Source: an uncultured Bulleidia sp.
GTDB lineage: Bacteria > Bacillota_I > Bacilli_A > Erysipelotrichales > Erysipelotrichaceae
Assembly: GCA_934757945.1 (NCBI GenBank)
Contig: CAKVLT010000106.1
Coordinates: forward strand, 1-5,220
Length of the DNA: 5,220 bases
Direction of reading: 5' to 3'
Each line of letters starts with the position of its first letter. The stretch's first letter is position 1. Shown piece after piece: positions 5,014 through 5,220 of this stretch. The notes beneath the pieces were generated by a model. That model made no database searches. It had not been told where the DNA came from and saw nothing but the letters and a program-made list of their open reading frames with translations. A program made the translations under genes and the position numbers.

Positions 5014-5136
5014 ATGGAGAGACGTATTGCTTGTGAGCCGCTTGGCTTCCCTGCCTATATTGCACCACCTGTTTTAACGGCAGTTTGTGTGCCAGTGAAC
5101 CTCCCCACCTTAACAGATGTAAGACATCATGTTTGA
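5014..5136 (+). CDS. Short protein-like frame, unidentified, possibly a cut gene start
   Basis: ATG 5014 is preceded by GAGG (5005-5008) at 5 bases and opens a 40-codon frame. Residues 1-28 read like a real protein (MERRIACEPLGFPAYIAPP and onward); I do not recognise them. The last dozen codons (from about 5095) run into what looks like the right end of a minus-strand element, so the natural continuation may have been cut off by that insertion. There is no promoter between the hairpin at 4950-4994 and this start. The minus strand is also open across this stretch, so chance cannot be excluded. Confidence 0.25.
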   Translation: MERRIACEPLGFPAYIAPPVLTAVCVPVNLPTLTDVRHHV

Positions 5137-5220
5137 AGATGAAGCTTCTAAGCTAAACTAATCATAATGACTCAATTTAACCTGTGGCATGTCCACAATA
5201 CCGCTATTTCCTTGCTTTAC
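5095..5220 (-). mobile_element. Right end of a second TnpB-type element (partial)
   Basis: Read on the minus strand, a short frame ends at 5158. It is followed by GAAGCTTC (5141-5148), the hairpin GATGT-CTT-ACATC (5116-5128) and then GGTGGGGAGGTTCAC ending at 5095. That order, with a final GAGGTTCAC-like end, resembles the right ends of IS200/IS605 TnpB elements, where the omega RNA scaffold stops. The element would continue past the right edge of the window. Without the upstream part this is an inference from pattern. Confidence 0.45.
5158..5220 (-). CDS. Possible C-terminal tail of a TnpB-like protein (partial)
   Basis: This is the only open frame on the minus strand from the window edge: 20 codons ending QGNSGIVDMPQVKLSHYD and TAG at 5158-5160. 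It stands just upstream of an apparent element right end, where a tnpB gene would finish. The residues themselves are too few to identify the protein, and the start lies outside the window. Confidence 0.35.
   Translation of the reverse strand, partial: VKQGNSGIVDMPQVKLSHYD

Noticed and set aside
1..5220. CRISPR array, rRNA or tRNA genes
   Set aside because: I saw no regularly spaced direct repeats, tRNA cloverleaf or conserved rRNA segments anywhere in the window.

Overview
The window looks like the chromosome of a low-GC, gut-associated member of the Bacillota, most likely class Clostridia and perhaps Lachnospiraceae. The grounds are AGGAGG-type ribosome binding sites, AT-rich codon use, a cyclic-di-AMP receptor of the DarA/PstA family, and a bile salt hydrolase. 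The family placement is inference from gene content and resemblance, not from a search.

Layout. Positions of about 50-1938 are an IS200/IS605-type element that carries only tnpB, the gene for an RNA-guided nuclease, and no tnpA. The tnpB frame runs from 194 to 1687 but is cut by one in-frame TAG at 836-838. The three RuvC acidic residues all lie after that stop. The protein has no four-cysteine zinc ribbon. The tnpB 3' end and the next 240 bases (about 1661-1929) hold a chain of hairpins that I read as the omega RNA (guide RNA scaffold). It ends in a right-end hairpin that has a twin near the left end (78-98).

To the right are host genes, all on the + strand: darA (2030-2353) with its own terminator, a GNAT acetyltransferase (2403-2909), a single-pass membrane protein of unknown role (2965-3573) with a terminator, and bsh (3743-4723), a bile salt hydrolase with all expected catalytic residues. 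The bsh start is at 3743, so that Cys2 becomes the catalytic N-terminal residue.

The last 500 bases have no complete known gene. They hold a very strong hairpin (4950-4994), a short protein-like reading frame of unknown identity (5014-5136), and, on the minus strand, what looks like the tail and right end of a second TnpB-type element (about 5095-5220).

The host genes do not form one obvious pathway. Terminators after darA and after the membrane protein gene divide them into darA, GNAT plus membrane protein, and bsh. The most unusual part is the TnpB element: a broken, zinc-ribbon-less TnpB beside a well-preserved structured RNA.
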